Assembly: GCA_016871495.1 (NCBI GenBank) | Contig: VHDF01000006.1 | Location: 1 to 64,000, forward strand | Length of the DNA stretch: 64,000 nucleotides | Origin: Verrucomicrobiota bacterium | Lineage (GTDB): Bacteria; Verrucomicrobiota; Verrucomicrobiia; Limisphaerales; VHDF01 | Direction: 5' to 3' | Shown here: in pieces, positions 61,923 through 64,000 of the stretch | Layout of the letters: each line of letters begins with the position of its first letter | Position numbering within the stretch: position 1 is the stretch's first letter | The notes under the pieces: model-generated | What the model saw: the letters and a program-made list of their open reading frames with translations, nothing else | What the model was told of the DNA's origin: nothing | Databases searched by the model: none | Position numbers and translations under genes: made by a program

Positions 61923-63539
61923 TCACCGATGCACAGCTTTGGCCCGCACTCGACCCGCCGAGCACCATCCCAGCGAGACCACGATCACCATGAGAATCAC
62001 CCAGTGGGCATGCTTGAGAAAACCCAAGACGGTCCAGAAAAACCACTGGGAGAAGAACCACACCTTCACGGCGGGAGTGTTCGCCTCCGCAGCCTGAGCC
62101 ACGACACCCCAAGCAAAGTCTCGAGCCACTGCGGCGACTCCTAACGCTGCTTCCCAACCCAACGCGCCAAACCCAAACGCCCACCACCCCACCGCCAAGC
62201 TGCCAAAGGCCAAGACACCCGCACCGATTCCCCACAAACTGAGACTCAGCACACCGATGGTAATGCCTCCCACCGCCACCGGCGCAATGGCCACGCCACC
62301 CAGGGCAATCAACGGGCTGATGGCGAAATCTCCCACAGCGATCCAACCTACCACCCGCTGACGACCCGCCGTTCCGCCGTGATCTCCCATGGGCCCAATC
62401 GCAACCAAGGGCAAATTCAGAAATCGCGACGTCGAAAGATAAGCCACCCTTGGCCACCGCTGAGCCCCTTCTGAATCCAGCCCTTCGGCATCCACGGTCC
62501 CCGTGGCTTTCCTGATCCGCAAGACCTCCCGGTCGATGAAGGAACCATAACCCAAAATCGTGCCCACCAGCACAGCGGTCCAGGCGAACACTCCCAACAC
62601 GATGGCCCAGGCCGAGGGCGTATACCACTTCCCCGCGCCCATCAGTACCAAGGCCAGCCCAAGACTCATCAACCAGCAAAACAAGACCACCCGCCTCCCG
62701 TGCTTCCGCAGCCAGGCTCGCTCCGCTTCACTGTGACCCGTGGACGCCGCCGCGCTTGCGCTCAACCATCCGACCATCAATCCGGCCACGGGTCCCAGGA
62801 CCGGCCACGAGCTCGTGGCTGTAAAAAGCCCCTTGACCCCTGCCGTTCCATGTCCCGCCACAGCGCTCGAAGCCGCGGCGGCTTCCACTCCGCTGGAAGC
62901 CAGAGCCGGCAATCCGGCAAGCACGGCGGCTCGAAATGCCGCGGAAGGCTTGGTTCGCTCCAAAGAGGTTTCAACCCACACCGACAGTTCCTGCCGCAAC
63001 ATGGCGCGCCCGCGGGAAAGGCGTTGCTTCACAGCGTCCTCGGAAATCTCCAGCGCATCGGCGACAGCGGCCACCGACTGGCCTTGACGGTAAAAAAGCA
63101 CCAAGGGCTCGCGATACGGTTCCGGTAACTCCTCCAGCGAACGCCACAGAAGCTGTTCTTCCTCCCGCGAGATGGCGGACGCGGATGGATCGGCGTCAAG
63201 GCTCGCCGAATCTTCCGCGGCTTCCAAAGGCAAAGGCGATCCCCCACGGCGATGGTCACGTCGCGCCGCGCTGGCGGCCAGATGGCGGACAATGCCGCAG
63301 AGCCAGGATCGAATCTTCGAGGGCTCGCGGAGTTCGTCCACCTGCCGCCAAGCTGCCAGGAAAGCCTCCTGTGCCAAATCCTCGGACCGCGCTAGGCTGC
63401 CGCACGAACTGAATGCAACCGAACACAGGAGGCTTTGGTAACGCTCTACGATCCGTCCAAACGCCTCCCGATCACCCCCGCGCGATCGTTCCCAAAGTTC
63501 AAGGTCGGTCTCCAGATGGGGCGAGGCTTCAATCTTCAT
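61923..63539 (-). CDS. ECF RNA polymerase sigma factor with C-terminal membrane domain
   Basis: A 538-residue protein. Residues about 1-190 are an ECF sigma factor: region 2 GGDREAFGRIVERYQSLLCS ... SEDLAQEAFLAAWRQV and region 4 LPEPYREPLVLFYRQGQSVA ... EISEDAVKQRLSRGRAMLR. The remaining 340 residues have several membrane helices (VVLFCWLMSLGLALVLMGAG, AWAIVLGVFAWTAVLVGTIL) and a long glycine/alanine-rich hydrophobic run (SPLIALGGVAIAPVAVGG ...). No anti-sigma gene is adjacent, so the tail may anchor or sense. The usual length for ECF factors is about 180-200 residues. Confidence 0.9.
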   Translation of the reverse strand: MKIEASPHLETDLELWERSRGGDREAFGRIVERYQSLLCSVAFSSCGSLARSEDLAQEAFLAAWRQVDELREPSKIRSWLCGIVRHLAASAARRDHRRGGSPLPLEAAEDSASLDADPSASAISREEEQLLWRSLEELPEPYREPLVLFYRQGQSVAAVADALEISEDAVKQRLSRGRAMLRQELSVWVETSLERTKPSAAFRAAVLAGLPALASSGVEAAAASSAVAGHGTAGVKGLFTATSSWPVLGPVAGLMVGWLSASAAASTGHSEAERAWLRKHGRRVVLFCWLMSLGLALVLMGAGKWYTPSAWAIVLGVFAWTAVLVGTILGYGSFIDREVLRIRKATGTVDAEGLDSEGAQRWPRVAYLSTSRFLNLPLVAIGPMGDHGGTAGRQRVVGWIAVGDFAISPLIALGGVAIAPVAVGGITIGVLSLSLWGIGAGVLAFGSLAVGWWAFGFGALGWEAALGVAAVARDFAWGVVAQAAEANTPAVKVWFFSQWFFWTVLGFLKHAHWVILMVIVVSLGWCSAGRVRAKAVHR

Positions 63540-63661
63540 GCTGCCACCGAGTGGTCATGAGCATGGAAAAGGTGACTCGATTACTGCACCTCGAAACAGG
63601 GTTGAGACAAACCGCGAACCTCGACAACCCTGCGCGGAGAAAGGCCGGTGGCCATCAGCCA

Positions 63662-63992
63662 TCAACCATCGTAATCGAGTGACCCCAATACGCCCATGAA
63701 AGCGCCCAGATACTCGGCAATGCTGCCCCCGGTGCGCAATGTAAGCGACGCGCAAGCCTTGCCTGACGCCTCCGGTGGCGTAACCCATATCGAAGGTGAG
63801 TGCGCGCGCTCCATTGGCGATGGACTGCCACTCCTTCTCCACGTGCACGCCGGGAAACTGCTCTTTCGCCAACTCGCGCCATTGCTGCACCGACGGGGGC
63901 GCACTGGAGGGCGGTCGTTCCTCTCCGGGCTTCAATTTCCGCTCGGGAATGTCGTTCGGATGGAGCAACGTGAGTGTAATCGTCGCCTTCAT
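63662..63992 (-). CDS. Hypothetical protein, probably frameshifted, near window end
   Basis: From ATG 63992 the frame reads MKATITLTLLHPNDIPERKL and continues to about ATGGVRQGLRVAYI. The sense then passes to another frame ending GSIAEYLGAFMGVLGSLDYD at 63662. Removing one base of the CCCCC run at 63726-63730 joins them into one protein of about 109 residues; the unshifted frame would end at 63555. The family is not recognised. The 63540-63661 gap should hold the sigma factor promoter. Confidence 0.5.
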
Positions 63993-64000
63993 CTGTTCCT

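Overview
The window looks like chromosomal DNA of a Verrucomicrobiota bacterium, probably a member of the Pedosphaera/Limisphaera-type lineages. The reasons are gene content rather than a ribosomal marker: two giant secreted proteins with the heme-binding CxxCH architecture typical of the Planctomycetes-Verrucomicrobia group, a secreted sulfatase, PQQ-propeller and FG-GAP secreted proteins, an ECF sigma factor with a membrane tail, and a fragment of a prepilin start of the FTLIELLVVIAI type. DNA is GC-rich, so long open frames on the opposite strand are common and were discarded.

Layout. 1-7.2 kb: a secreted sulfatase-esterase fusion (its start lies outside the window) coupled to a ceramidase-like/heme-binding giant protein. 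7.2-15.6 kb: GIY-YIG-like protein, a large secreted multi-domain binding protein, a DapA-like aldolase, and an operon with two cyclophilins, a small unknown protein, a Nudix hydrolase and CutA. 15.6-18.4 kb: an accessory scar with a broken toxin next to an intact antitoxin, a pilin remnant, a nucleotidyltransferase-like pair, a remnant of a REP-associated tyrosine transposase and several palindromic repeats. 18.4-29.9 kb: housekeeping (pyruvate kinase, aldolase, tRNA-Asp, M2 peptidase, folK, purH, recQ, typA, MarR regulator). 30-39.2 kb: two PQQ-type propeller proteins, then a tight row of an AMP-ligase-like enzyme, a small membrane protein, an aldehyde dehydrogenase, an iron alcohol dehydrogenase and a methyltransferase. 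39.3-47.8 kb: unknown secreted protein, moeA, a minimal Rieske/cytochrome b-c complex and three oxidoreductases that suggest tetronate (four-carbon sugar acid) catabolism. 47.8-48.7 kb: a dense repeat island. 48.7-54.3 kb: pnp, rpsO and acnA. 54.3-64 kb: a frameshifted phytase-like protein, an FG-GAP protein, a second giant heme-binding protein, a second repeat island, the sigma factor and a frameshifted unknown gene.

The most unusual material is in the gaps. At least five dispersed intergenic repeat families occur more than once in this 64 kb. One, about 270 bases long, folds into several stems and its two copies differ by a compensating base-pair change in the main stem. Another, a double palindrome starting GTAGGGCG or GTAGGCC, occurs three times and shares the window with a decayed REP-associated tyrosine transposase, the kind of enzyme known to mobilise such palindromes.

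Functionally the intact genes point to an aerobic heterotroph living on complex sulfated or esterified polysaccharides, with export-heavy degradation proteins, a bc-type respiratory complex with fused cytochrome c domains, and central carbon and nucleotide metabolism. All functions are read from sequence motifs alone; no database search was run.
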